Under the pieces are notes generated by a model that worked only from the letters and a program-made list of their open reading frames with translations, was not told the DNA's origin and did no database searches. DNA of 64,000 nucleotides, from assembly GCA_025175895.1 (NCBI GenBank), contig CM046004.1:15053011-15117010 (forward strand), in the 5' to 3' direction. Made by a program: the position numbers and the translations under genes. The number at the start of each line of letters is the position of its first letter. Position 1 is the stretch's first letter. The DNA comes from Wurfbainia villosa (taxonomy: Eukaryota; Streptophyta; Magnoliopsida; Zingiberales; Zingiberaceae). Positions 47,984 to 59,173 of this stretch are shown one piece after another.

Positions 47984-50900
47984 ATGATATGGGTTGTGGA
48001 TAGCGGATGCTCTAAGCACATAATCGGGGATTCTTCAAAGTTTGCTACAATTAAAAACAAAAGTAAAGGTACTGTTTCTTTTGGTAATAGTGGCAAACTA
48101 AAAGTCATAGGAGTAGGAGATATTGTTATTTATGGACAATTTAGGATTAAGAATGTCCTGCTAGTTAAAGGAATGACTTTTAATTTGTTGAGTGTTAGTC
48201 AATTATGTGATGAAGGGTATAGAGTAGAATTTTATTCAACTCAATGCTTAATTAAACATAATGAAACCAACACTATCATGTTAGTAGGGATTAGGAAGGA
48301 AAATATCTATCAAGTTCAGTTTAGTAGTGCTACTAACTTGCATGTGAAGTGTCTCTTGTCCAAAGAAGATGACTCATGGCTATGACATCGAAGACTCGCA
48401 CACGTCAACATGAAGAATATTAAGAGGTTGGCCAAGAAAGAGCTTGTGTGAGGACTACCATTGCTCAAGTATGAAAAGGACAAATTATGTGATGCGTGTC
48501 AAAAAGGTAAACAAATAAAAGCATCACACAAAAGCAAAAACATTGTAAGTACGTCAAGTGCTTTAGATTTATTGCATATGGATTTGTTTGATAGCAGCTC
48601 AACTAAATCCTTGAATGGTAGTAGATATTGCTTAGAAGTAGTAGATGACTATACTAGATATACATGGACTTTCTTTCTCAAACATAAGGATAAAACACTA
48701 GAAATTTTTATTTCCTTTTTAGAAGAATTGAGAATGAGAAAAATACTACAATTAAAACAATTAGAAGCAATCATGGAGGAGAATTTGAAAACATGAGGTT
48801 TAAGGATTTTTATTTAGAAAAAGGGTACAAACACGAGTTTTCCACTCCTAGGACACCACAACAAAATGGTGTTGTAGAAAGGAAGAATAGAGTCTTACAA
48901 GAAGTTGCGAGGAGTATGCTAAATGAGTATTCTCTTCCTAGTTACTTGTGGGCTGAGGCGATTAATACTGCATGCTATGTTCAAAACAGAGTTTTGATAC
49001 ATAGATTCTTAGGGAAAATGCCTCATGAACTATGGTTTGGAAAACCACCAACAATCAAACATCTTAGGGTATTTGGTTGCAAGGTATTTATTTTAAACAC
49101 TAAGGATCATCTTGGAAAATTCACCGCAAAAACAGATGAAGGTGTCCTTCTAGGATATTCTCTCACTAGTAAGGCTTATCGAGTTTATAACAAAAGAACG
49201 AATTTGGTTGAGGAATCGTCAAATGTAGTCTTTGAAGAATGTAAAGAGCAAGTTGACTCTAAGGATAAGAGTGATGAAGTTGAGTTCGAACTCAAGAGAT
49301 TGAGTTTGAATGAGAACACTAATGTAGGGGAAGTTAAATCTGACTCCGATAATGAAAAATCTAAGTCAAAAGAGTCATCACTTGAGCTTGTGCCAAATTA
49401 TGAGGTTCAAGAAACATTTCAAGTACCAAGATCCAGTAGAATGGTCACTAGTCATCCCCTAGACCAAGTTGTTGGAGACATCCATCATAGGGTGAGGACA
49501 AGATCATTCTTTAGGAATGAAATGAATCAAGTAGCATTAATCTCTGAAATAGAACCAAAAGTAATTGATGAAGCTTTTCTTGATCCGGACTGGATTATAG
49601 CAAGACAAGATGAATTGGGACAATTTGAGAGAAGTCAAGTTTGGGATTTCGTCCCAAGACCTGATCAAGCTACCATAATAGGGACAAAATGGGTATTTAA
49701 AAATAAAATGAATGATAAGGGAGAAATAATTAGAAATAAAGCTAGGTTAGTTGCCAAAGGCTACAATCAAGTTGAGGAACTTGATTATAATGAAACTTAC
49801 ACACCCGTAGCTAGATTAGAATCCATAAGACTTATGGTAGCATTTGCAGCATATAAAGGTTTCAAATTATATCAAATGGATGTGAAGTCGGTATTTTTGA
49901 ACGGTTTTATAAAGGAGGAAGTGTATGTTGAACAACCGCCGGGATTTGAAAATTCTGCATTTCCAAATCACGTGTATACGCTTAAGAAGGTCTTTATGGG
50001 CTGAAACAAGCACCTCGTGCTTGGTACGAAAGGTTGTCAACTTTTCTAGTTGAGAGGGGTTTTAGAAGAGGTCAAATTGATCCCACACTATTTCTGAAAA
50101 GAAATGGTGAAGATATATTTGTAGCTCAGATTTATGTTGATGACATAATTTGTGGCTCAAACAATAGAGATTACCTCAATGAATTCATAGAACACATGGA
50201 GAGTGAGTTTGAGATGAGTCTAGTAGGAGAATTGACATTTTTTCTTGGATTGCAAATCAAACAAACTAAAGAAGGAATTCATATCTATCAATCAAAATAT
50301 GTCATGGAATTACTAAAAAGATTCAACATGGAAAATGTAAAGGAGGTTTTCACTCTAATGGCACAAAACACTCATTTAGATAGTGATGTAGATGGAAAAC
50401 CTATTGATTTAAAGCTTTATAGGAGTGCCATAGGTAGTCTTTTATACCTTACAGCAAGTAAACCTGATATAGTATTTGTTGTAGGTATGTGTGCACGATA
50501 TCAATCGTGTGCGAAAGAGTCTCATTGGGTTGCTATTAAAAGGATTATGAGATATCTTAAAGTAACCATAATAGTTGGATTGTGGTATCCTCGAACTGAG
50601 ACTTTTAATTTAGTAGGCTATACCGATTCAGATTATGCAGGATGCAAACTAGATAGGAAAATCACTAGCGGGGGCTGTCAGTTCCTAGGTTCAACATTAG
50701 TTAGTTGGTCAAGTCGAAAGCAACATTGTGTCGCTCTCTCCACTACTGAAGCTGAGTACATAGCCATGGGAGAGAGTATATCACAATTGTTATGGATGAC
50801 TCACACCTTAGAAGATTATGAGTTTTCATATAAGAACGTGCAATTGCTTTGTGATAATATTAGCACGATAAACTTAACGAAAAACCCAGTCCATCATTGC

Positions 50901-51077
50901 AGAACGAAACACATTGAAGTGAGACATCACTTCATTAGGGATCATGTAGCAAGAGGAGATATTATATTCAATTATGTTGAATCTAAGGCTAATCTTGCTA
51001 ATATTTTCACAAAACCTCTTCCAGAAAATGAATTTAGTTATTTAAGAAGAGAGTTAGGAATGTGTGCCGCTGAGTAA
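47984..51077 (+). pseudogene. S1 pol (protease, integrase, reverse transcriptase, RNase H)
   Basis: Protease VVDSGCSKHIIGDSS at 47993. Integrase zinc finger around 48386-48500 (HRRLAH, CDACQKGKQ) is interrupted by TGA at 48383-48385 and another near 48449. The core has LLHMDLFD and DDYTRYTWTFFLKHKD, a frameshift near 48750-48790, then TPRTPQQNGVVERKNR. Reverse transcriptase: TKWVFKNKMNDKGEIIRNKA, YQMDVKSVFLNGF; a one-base frameshift near 49990; then YVDDIICG at about 50130. RNase H: SWSSRKQHCVALSTTEAEYI near 50725, ending TAA at 51077. About four lesions in 3.1 kb make it inactive but younger-looking than S2 pol. Confidence 0.93.
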
Positions 51078-51714
51078 AAACTCTCCGTGATCATAAGGAC
51101 TAATTCATAAGTACAAGAGAAATGGGAAAATGATTTTGGGATACCTGGGAGAACATCTCACACAGACTTTAGGAATAACTATGTGTGTGTATTGCTAGAT
51201 AGGGATGAGATGTTAGGAGCAACTCATTTACTCAAAATGTTTGTTATGATGCATCAACTTGAGTAATGAAGTTGAAAATAACACAAATCATTAAGTTGAC
51301 CAATTATGGGGAAGACCAATACATAATTCATGTGTATTTGGTACTAATATCATAATTGGACATTCCAACCAAGTCAAATTGGTTGGACATCCTAAACAAT
51401 GATAAAACTCAACTAAAACATCAAAAATATGTTAGAAATTGCATGTTAAGTGTATTGACACTTGTAAAATGGTTTAGGGACTTAAATACAATGAATTTAG
51501 GACTTAAAATACCTAAGAAAATGAAATTTTAGATTAACAGTCGAGGCATTTCAGTATTTGCCTCGACTGCTAGTTGTTGCGGACAAACAGAATCTAGGTG
51601 CACTCGACCAGCGCCTCGATTGGCACCCTCAGTTGCAACCATCAACGAATATAATTGAGGCGCTCTTGACCAGCGCCTTGACTGGATGGTTTAAATCTCA
51701 GGGCAGTTGAATTT

Positions 51715-52098
51715 CAAACTGGTTTAATTCTATGCCGGTTTAATTCTAGACTGGTTTAATTCTAGGCCGGTTTAATTCCAGACTGGTTTAATTCTAGGCT
51801 AGTTTAATTTCAGACTGGTTTAATTCCAGGCCGGTTTAATTCTAGACTGGTTTAATTCTAGGTCGGTTTAATTCCAAGCTGGTTTAATTTTAGAGCAGTT
51901 TAATTCCAGACTAGTTTAATTCCAGGCCGATTTAATTTCAGACTGGTTTAATTTTAGGGCGGTTTAAAATTTCAAACTGGTTTAATTTCAGGGCGGTTTA
52001 AAATTTCAGACTGGTTTAATTTCAGGGCAGTTTAAAAATTTCAGACTGGTCTAAATTTCAGACTGGTTTAAATTTAGGCCGGTTTAAATTTCAGACAA
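51715..52098. repeat. 16 bp tandem array downstream of S1 pol
   Basis: About 22 copies of a 16 bp unit that alternates actggtttaattctag and gccggtttaattccag, so the higher-order period is 32 bp. It lies between pol and the extra ORF. The last copies lengthen to ggtttaaaatttcag. Confidence 0.9.
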
Positions 52099-52527
52099 AG
52101 GCACAGAATCGAGGTAAACTCGACCCACGCCTCGACTGCTTCATCAGTCGAGGAGTTTAACTTATTGCCTCGACTGCTCAACTCGAGATTATATAAGGAA
52201 ACCAGTTTTCTGCCTCTCCCAGACCCAATTTTCGACTCGACTATTTCCCATCGGGATTTCGCTCCTGTCGCCTTCACTGTCGCTGCTGAACTCTCCGACC
52301 AAGTTCGACGCCGACTAAACCCTAGAATACCTCCCTCGCACCCAAACTAACCTAGAGTAAGTCCTCTAGCTTCTTTTTCCTTTTCTTGGTCCAGACCTAA
52401 CCCTAATCGCCGGTTCTCCACAGCTAGGGTTTGCCGGACTTTTCCTCTCACCTGAGAAATCACTCTCGCCTAGAGATCCTACCGTCTCTAAGGTCTCTCC
52501 GACCCAAATCTTCCTGATCAACATCCA

Positions 52528-53835
52528 ATGGCGCCAAAGTATAGATCTCTACCTCTTCTCTTTGTTTTCACATTTAGCAGTTAACTGTGTTCATTAATCA
52601 TCTTTTGATTTCTATCATTCATCATATCGCATCATATTGCATTCTCACTTTGGGTATAATTTTTGCATCATTAGGCAAAAACGAAAAGTAGTCGAGAGTA
52701 GTGGCATAGAAACAACTAGGGAGAAACCGTCTACGGACTCCCGATTTCCTTCCGACATCATCAGCACACATTCATGAACCATAAATTTAAGCTAATGCCT
52801 ACTCGCTCGTTAGACAAAGATTTTTTCAATGCATATGCTCAAAATGTCATAGGTGTAGTAGATTTTTATAGGCTTAGTAAGTTAGTCTATTGTGACCATG
52901 ACATTAATGTAGACTTAGTTACTAAGTTCTATAATAACCTACAACCTATAGGCGATAGACTCATCTATAAAAGTAGGGTAGCCAGGAGGGATATTTCATT
53001 TACTCCTAATATTCTCAGGGCATTTCTAGAATGTAGAGAGTCGAGGTCAACTCTTGAATGCTATCCAAGCATTCAAGAACCTGTTGAGGGATACTCAATC
53101 AATGTCATTCATGAGTATTTCTTTAAAAAACCACGACAACCCAGTGTTAATCTGTTTCCAGCCATGACACTAGCTGCCCCTGATAATGTCCTATATAAGG
53201 TCATCGTAGGTTGCATGCTTCCCATTGTCACTCGGGGGCAAGCTAAAGTCAGACCACATCATTTACTCACCCTACATCTCCTAAAGAATCGTCTAGACTT
53301 TAACATTGCATTAAACATCTTTCTCTGCATCGTCCACTTCACAGTTTTTATCCAAAAGAAAATTTACATGTCGTTTGGACATATCATCACCTTTTGACTA
53401 GAATCCATAGGCATCAACATAAGCAGGGGCAAGATTAAGCAAATGACGGACTTCGATTTCATGAAATGGAGAAATTTTTCATTGGCTGGAATGTCTCAAG
53501 TAAATAAGAGCATTGAGTGGGCCAATGGACACCAGGTTGGTGAGAGATGGGATATGGAAGAAGAAGAAGAAGAAGCACATCTAGCCCTAGCTGACGAACC
53601 TTATTCTTCCGTGTCTGAACATCTAGAGGGTCTGCGCAGCGATTATGCTGAGTTCGTGGAGTCAGTTGATACAAAGTATGAGGAGCTCAGTATGACGATT
53701 GATACTAGATTCAAGGAGTTTCAAACTAGGATAGATACGCGATTTTCAGAACTTTCTGCCCAACAGCAGGAGATTCTTAGTCTCCTACGTTCCTTGGCGA
53801 CTAATTCATCAGGTCCATCGTCGCTGACTGTGTAG
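52528..53835 (+). pseudogene. S1 extra ORF downstream of pol (spliced, function unknown)
   Basis: A candidate short exon (ATG 52528; MAP plus two bases, then GTATAG) joins by an AG at 52673-52674 to an exon continuing in phase as a basic stretch (KQKRKVV). That frame ends TGA at 52775, overlapping ATG 52774 (atga), which opens the main frame. 52774-53397 encodes about 207 residues including DFYRLSKLVYCDHDINVDLVTK and RRDISFTPNILRAFLECRES. One TGA (53395-53397) separates it from 53398-53835 in the same frame, which adds a Glu run (MEEEEEEAH) and a C-terminal coiled coil (RFKEFQTRIDTRFSELSAQQ). The layout recalls the plant 'putative plant transposon protein' domain; this is from memory and only moderately sure. 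The position, sense strand after pol, is where Sireviruses carry an env-like gene. Confidence 0.6.
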
Positions 53836-54563
53836 TTTTGGTAAGTCTTGTGTGTGTGTATCAAACTTTTAGAATTCTAGAAAACTATCTAAATGGTTGT
53901 TTAAAAATTTAGTAAATCTGTATATGAGCTTGACTGATGAATATTGGATGTTGAATGTTGAATGGTTGTTTCATATGTTTGTTTAACTGATAAATATGAG
54001 TTTGATAGTTCTTTTTCAGTGTTTATGTTATTAACAGGTTTTATCACAACTATTTTTAGAGGAAATTCTGTCGATTTTTTTTTTGTTTTCTATGCCTTTC
54101 AATATATATGCACGATCGATATCTACTTTATTGAAATACATTGTTGGTGCATTGGATAACTAAGGGTAATGATTCAAGGGGAGGATACTATAGATTGCTC
54201 TTTTTGCATGTTTGACAAAGGGGGAGAGATAAGTGGGTTTTAAGTTTAAGGTGGGAAGATAAGTGGAATAAGTGGAGTTTAAGTTGAAGGTGGAATCTTA
54301 AACCTTTAACCTTACTTATATGGAAGTTTTGAAATTCATTGCAAATCTATATCTCATTTGAAAATAATATGAATTGCAAATTTTCTGAATGTCAAGCGTA
54401 TTGCAAATCTATATCTCATTTGAAATAAAAATCTTATTGCACATCTTGATTTGATGATTTGTTGAAGTTTTGAAGTTTTGTACAATTCTGAGAATATTAT
54501 ATTGTGCTATAATTGCATCACCTAAACTTAAACCATGTTGTCAAACATCAAAAAGGGGGAGAT
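53836..54563 (+). other. S1 3' noncoding region and polypurine tract
   Basis: AT-rich, no gene seen. It contains ggggagg (near 54180) and gggggagag (near 54219) tracts and the main polypurine tract AAAAAGGGGGAGAT at 54550-54563 beside the 3' LTR. Confidence 0.75.
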
Positions 54564-56037
54564 TATTGGTGTAATCAGGCCCAAATGATGTTTTGGTATT
54601 TGACAAGAGTTTAAGTCAAGGTGATAATTATGTGTTATCTCATGCAGTTGTTTGAGATGTATTTTTAGAAAATTCCTTGTAGGCCAAGGACTGGATGCAA
54701 GGTAGTGAAGACCCAGACGAGGAGTCCTGGCAAGTGAAGACTCGGACGAGGAGTCCTAGCAAGTGAAGGCTCAGACGAGGAGTCCTGGCAAGTGAAGATC
54801 TGGATGAGGAGTCCTGGCAAGTGAAGACCCGGACGAGGAGTCCTGACATGAAGACTCGGACGAGGAGTCCTAGCATGAAGACCTGGACAAGGAGTCCTGA
54901 CATGAAGACCCAGACGAGGAGTCTTGGTACGAAGTCTCGGAAGTGATTCTTAGCATGGAAGACCTATGAACAGTGGTTCACAGGCATCAGATAAAGGGTA
55001 CAGGGTAGAACCCTTCTTAGGCGTGGTTTCAGCTCTAGACGAGTTGAAACGGTCAAGGGTCAAGGTAGTAGTCGAGGCAGCACCTCGACTGATTACCTCA
55101 TCAATCGAGGCGACACCTCGACTGAAAACCGCTACCTTGGACGAGCTGCATGTTCTGAGCAAACTCATATCAGTCGAGGTGGTGCCTCGACTGATGCTTC
55201 GTTCAACCGAACAGAGGCAAGGCACTGTCGACTGCAAGCTCGACTGGAGTAGCTTAACTTAAGCTGCAACTCATAAGCAGTCGAGGCACTGCCTCGACTG
55301 TTGCTCTGTTCGGTTGAAACAGAAGCGAGGTAGGCTCGACTGAAGGCTCGACTAAAGCTTACTAGTCGAAGCGATGAACCATCGCCTCGACTGGACCAAT
55401 GCTACAACTGACGAATAATTCAAATTATGGTGGAAAACTAATCGTTGGAACTTTCATTAAATGCGAGTCGAAGCTCCAGTCGAGGCGACTCGACTGCGCA
55501 GGCCAAAAAATCCCTAATCGTGCTCGATTTAAAAGGTTTATACGGTTGTTTTTTAGAAATCTCTCGATATTACTGCTCGCTACAAACCTTGAAGCGATTC
55601 TCCAGCTATTTTTCCCTCATCCTTCAAGTTCTAATCATCTCCTAAGGCAATCAAAGATTTTAAAGAGAAGAAGTTATATCTTATACTGCATACGTTGTAA
55701 TCTTTCTCTTCTCAATCTCCTTCAGTTGCAAGCTCTTGTGGAATCGTTGTAAACCTGTGTTAAGAGATTTCTCCACCTCCGGTGTGTCACCGAGAAGGAG
55801 AAGTATTATAGTGGTGGTGTGCATCACTAGAGCCGACTAGGGCTCGACCATGGAGTAGGAACTAGGGTTCCGAACCACGTAAAATTCTCATGTTGTGCTT
55901 GTTGTGTGATTTGTATTCGTTTTTGTACTCGTATTTATGTTTCTTCTGCATACTAATAATTGTAGACAAATACGACGAATCGAAGAGACGATCAATCGCT
56001 ATTCATCCTCCCTTCTAGCGACGCCAACGGTCCACCA
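54564..56037 (+). repeat. S1 3' LTR
   Basis: 1474 bp. Begins tattggtgtaatc (TA in place of TG) and ends tccacca where the 5' LTR has tccaaca. It contains a 29/27 bp tandem array (54701-54945) with five 29 bp and three 27 bp units, and cagtcgagg-type palindromes at 55069-55490. Confidence 0.92.
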
Positions 56038-56042
56038 TATCA

Positions 56043-56430
56043 CCGGTCAACTGGCAAACCTCAAAAGTGAGGTTTAACTCAAGTATAATCTTCTTATACT
56101 TGATCGATCACCCTTAGTCTAAACCTAAGCCTTCTAGTCACCTCCATTAGCCTAACGCCCTCAGGGTCCATTCGATTCCTCCATGACTCCTTCATTCTTT
56201 GCGTTAGCCTTCAGGTGTTTCTATTAGCTATGTCATGCTAACTGAGTCTCCTTTATCAAGGTTCATTTGGACTTATGCCGTCAAGACTATATGCTTGGAC
56301 TTTATGCTGCCAAAACTTCACCCTTGGACTTCCTTGGCAAGTATCCATGCTTGAACTTTCACCGCCAAGACTGCACACTTAGACTTATGTGGCCAAGATT
56401 ACACCCTTGGACTTTTCATTTGTCAAATAA
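56043..56430 (-). repeat. Copia-type LTR fragment H, piece 4 (right end uncertain)
   Basis: Continues fragment H after S1, with repeated ttggactt(t/a)... and gccaagac words up to about 56420. No terminal caaca or duplication agagt matching the left end was found, so the right boundary and the intact length of H are unknown. Confidence 0.5.
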
Positions 56431-56899
56431 CCTCCACTGACCACTAAGGGTAAATCAGGGAAGTGCTCGCAGCTTTTTCATGGTTCAACCTGAACTCCGC
56501 AGTCACGCCATCCCTGAATGACGGTCCGACGTCGAAGACGTTCTTCATCCACCAGGCAAACTCCTAGACCCAGGGCTACCCGAATGGATTTTTTCTAAAT
56601 TCACCGTCAAACGATGTCATAGTAGAGGATCGAACTGCATGTGTTATCCTGTGGGATGCCTCTCCGTTTTTGCCTTTGCATCGTGCCTTTGGGGGCATTA
56701 GTTTTCCTTTCCATATCATATGATGAAAGTATTTTTTGGATTACATGACGAATTACATTATCTGAGACGGACAAATTTTAAGTGTGTGCGTAGAGAGGAG
56801 GGGACGGGGGAGAGGGAGAAGTGTTATGTGTGCTGGAGATTTTATGTTGAGAGGAGGTTTCCATAAATTGAAACATAGATAGGTTGTATTATCACCACA
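56431..56899. other. Unassigned region
   Basis: On the minus strand 56600-56455 gives a short open stretch (FAWWMKNVFDVGPSFRDGVT) with exon-like base composition, but no start, splice context or family could be assigned. The rest shows nothing recognisable. Confidence 0.35.
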
Positions 56900-57150
56900 T
56901 ACTACAAGAAAAAACTGAATTTGAGACCGAATTAGAGATCGATCAATTTTAAATCGATCTCTAATTTAGAGATCAATTTAAAAATCGATCTCTAATTTCT
57001 AATTAAAGATCGATTTAAAAATCGATCTCTAATTAAAGATCAATTAAAAATAATCTCTAATTTAGAGATCGATTTTGAAATCGATCTCTAAATTAGATAC
57101 CGATTTTGAAATCGGTCTAATTTAGAGATTGATTTCCAAATTCGATCTCT
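56900..57150. mobile_element. CACTA-like transposon end with palindromic subterminal repeats
   Basis: actacaagaaaaaac at 56901 matches the common plant CACTA terminus CACTACAAGAAAAA except for the first base. The next 220 bp is an array of agagatcgattt / aaatcgatctct words in both orientations, as in CACTA subterminal regions. No opposite terminus or transposase was found before 60 kb, so the element is partial or the call is wrong. Confidence 0.55.
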
Positions 57151-57269
57151 AATGGGAGGTTTTTTATTTCTTCTCTCAGCCCTGCTCTCGCACCATCTCT
57201 TCTCTCTCAATCTCTATTTTTTGATCCCCTGCTTCGCTCCCTTGCTCCATAGCGACTGCCGCGCCAGCA

Positions 57270-58060
57270 ACCTCGGTCTGGCGAGGCAGCGGTCGTCGTC
57301 GAGACCTCTGTCGCCGTGGCCGCGACCACGCCTGTGACCTCCGTCATGTGTGGTGATGTCCAAGCCTACACTGAGGTCGCGCGTAGCCGTGGCCATGACC
57401 TGGGTCGCAAGAGCCTGTGCTCATGCCTGCACCCACGACCTAGGTTGTGCAAGGTCGAGGCTGAGGCCGTGAATGCGACCTAGTTCGTTCAAGGGCGAAG
57501 CTGCGACCTAGGTTGAGCCCGCAACCTCGGTCGCGCGAAGCCGCAACTGTGACCTAGGTCACGTGAGGGCGAGGGCGATGGCGAGGTCGTGATCGCGACC
57601 TAAGTGGCGCGAGGTAGAGCTCGCATGAGGGTGAGGGTGAGGTCACGACTGCGACCTAGCTGGCGTGAGGTCGAGGTCACGCGAGATCACGACCACAACC
57701 TAGGTCACACGAGGGCAAGGCCGCAACCGCGACCTAAGTGGCGCAGGGTCGAGGTCACGTGAGGGCGAGGGTGAGGCCGCGATTGTAACCTAGGTGGCAC
57801 GGGGGCGAGGTCGCACCTGCGACATAGGTCGCGCGAGATCGCAGTCACAACCTAGGTCGCGCGAGGGTGAGGCCACGACCGTGACCTAGGTCGTGTGAGG
57901 CCGAGGCTGCACCCAGGACCTCAATCGTGCTAGGCCACAGCCGCGCCCAGGACCTCGATCACGGAGGTTGCAGTCATGCCAGCGGCCTCGGTCGCTCGAG
58001 GTCACAGTCACATCCACGACTTCGGTCGTGCGATGCTGCATGCGACCACCCCTGTGACCT
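57270..58060. repeat. GC-rich degenerate minisatellite
   Basis: Repeated words gcgacctaggtcgcgcgagg, gtgaggccgcgac and gaggtcg over about 800 bp, with the palindrome gacctaggtc occurring many times. Many copies show TG or CA where others have CG, consistent with decay of methylated CpG. The open frames at 57152-57396 and 57927-58200 are parts of this repeat or its edges and are not called genes. Confidence 0.8.
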
Positions 58061-58318
58061 TGGTTTTGAACTCATCGCTCGAAATCTACAACTCGATTCT
58101 GAAGTCGTCGATAGGTACGCGATTTTTCCTCCTTCTGCTTCCTCCTAATTGGGTTTTGGTATTTGGGGTGTTATGTGTCATCTATTCGTTGATGCTGTAA
58201 GATGGTGAAGTAAAATACATATTTACTTTTATTTATGGAAATAAAATTATACCTGGTTGGCGAAGCACTAAGCTGCATTGCTCAATAATTTCTACAAACT
58301 CGGATCCTCACCGAAGCC

Positions 58319-59165
58319 TAGAGCTGTCATGTTGGGTTAGGCCCGTCGGGTTGGCCCGCCCCGCCAAATAATTTAGGCATGTTGGGTTGAAATTTTATCA
58401 TGGTCTAGATTTAAGTCGAATCGACCGTAAGTAGGCAGGGTTGGCCCGCGGGTTGAGAAATGTCAAAAGATGGAACATGTGAAAATATAATTGTATAAGT
58501 TTTTTTTACCAATATTCTAATATTAATTAATAAGAGAAGTTTTTCGCCATCACAATCTTCTTCTATCACATATACACCTCAACAAAGTGTAAGAGAAATT
58601 AAGAGGAAAGAACAAAATAATATTTGATGTACTCTAATACTTTTTTTTTCTTGTATACTTTAATTGTTTTATATTATCTTATCATTATTATTCCAATCGA
58701 TGTAGGAAATGATGACATATCAAAGTCAAATAATTATAAGAAATAAAAAATCTCAATTGGATCTCTATTTAGAGTAAAAATTTAAATTTATATATTATCA
58801 AGATTTAGATATTTTGGATCATTGGAAGAATAAAAAACATCGGTACTCAACTTTGTCAGTCGATAATTAAATCTCAATTATAAGATTTTAGTTACTTCAA
58901 ATGTTTATTTTTTTAATCATGGCACTCCATTTGTCTTACCGATCATCGCCACAAACTCTCAATACCTTAGTAATTTTAGATATAGTTTTTTAATTTTTGT
59001 GGCCCGCGGATTGGCCCGCCTAACCCGCAACCCGTCTTGGGTTGGGTTGGGTTGGAGATTTTTTAATCCACCAAAATGGCGGGTCGGCCCGCCCCTCTCC
59101 ACTAAATGTTGGGTTAATGACGAGTTGGCTCGCCCCGCTATGGGTCGATCCGTTTGACAGCTCTA
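58319..59165. mobile_element. hAT-type MITE, 847 bp
   Basis: Terminal inverted repeat tagagctgtca (58319-58329) and tgacagctcta (59155-59165), with 8 bp flanks ccgaagcc (58311-58318) and ccaaagcc (59166-59173) differing at one base, as expected for hAT insertion. Inside each end are gttggcccgcc / ggcccgcc words. The interior is AT-rich with no open frame, so it is non-autonomous. Confidence 0.85.
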
Positions 59166-59173
59166 CCAAAGCC

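Larger units (their letters stand above)
35281..56037 (+). mobile_element. Element S1: nearly full-length Sirevirus-like copia retrotransposon, interrupted by S2
   Basis: LTRs 35281-36741 and 54564-56037. Duplications tacca (35276-35280) and tatca (56038-56042). Primer-binding site TGGTATCAGAGC at 36744-36755. Polypurine tract AAAAAGGGGGAGAT at 54550-54563. Without S2 it is about 11.2 kb, long for a copia element but usual for Sireviruses. Gag, protease, integrase, reverse transcriptase and RNase H follow in copia order, then an extra ORF before the 3' LTR. Pol is disabled by a few stops and frameshifts. S2 splits gag in its N-terminal part. Confidence 0.93.

Noticed and set aside
56455..56600. 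Exon-like minus-strand stretch (FAWWMKNVFDVGPSFRDGVT)
   Set aside because: No family, start or splice context could be assigned, so it is noted in the regional entry but not called a gene.
57927..58200. Two overlapping short plus-strand frames
   Set aside because: They arise from the GC-rich minisatellite and its edge; the Arg/His-rich translation follows the repeat.
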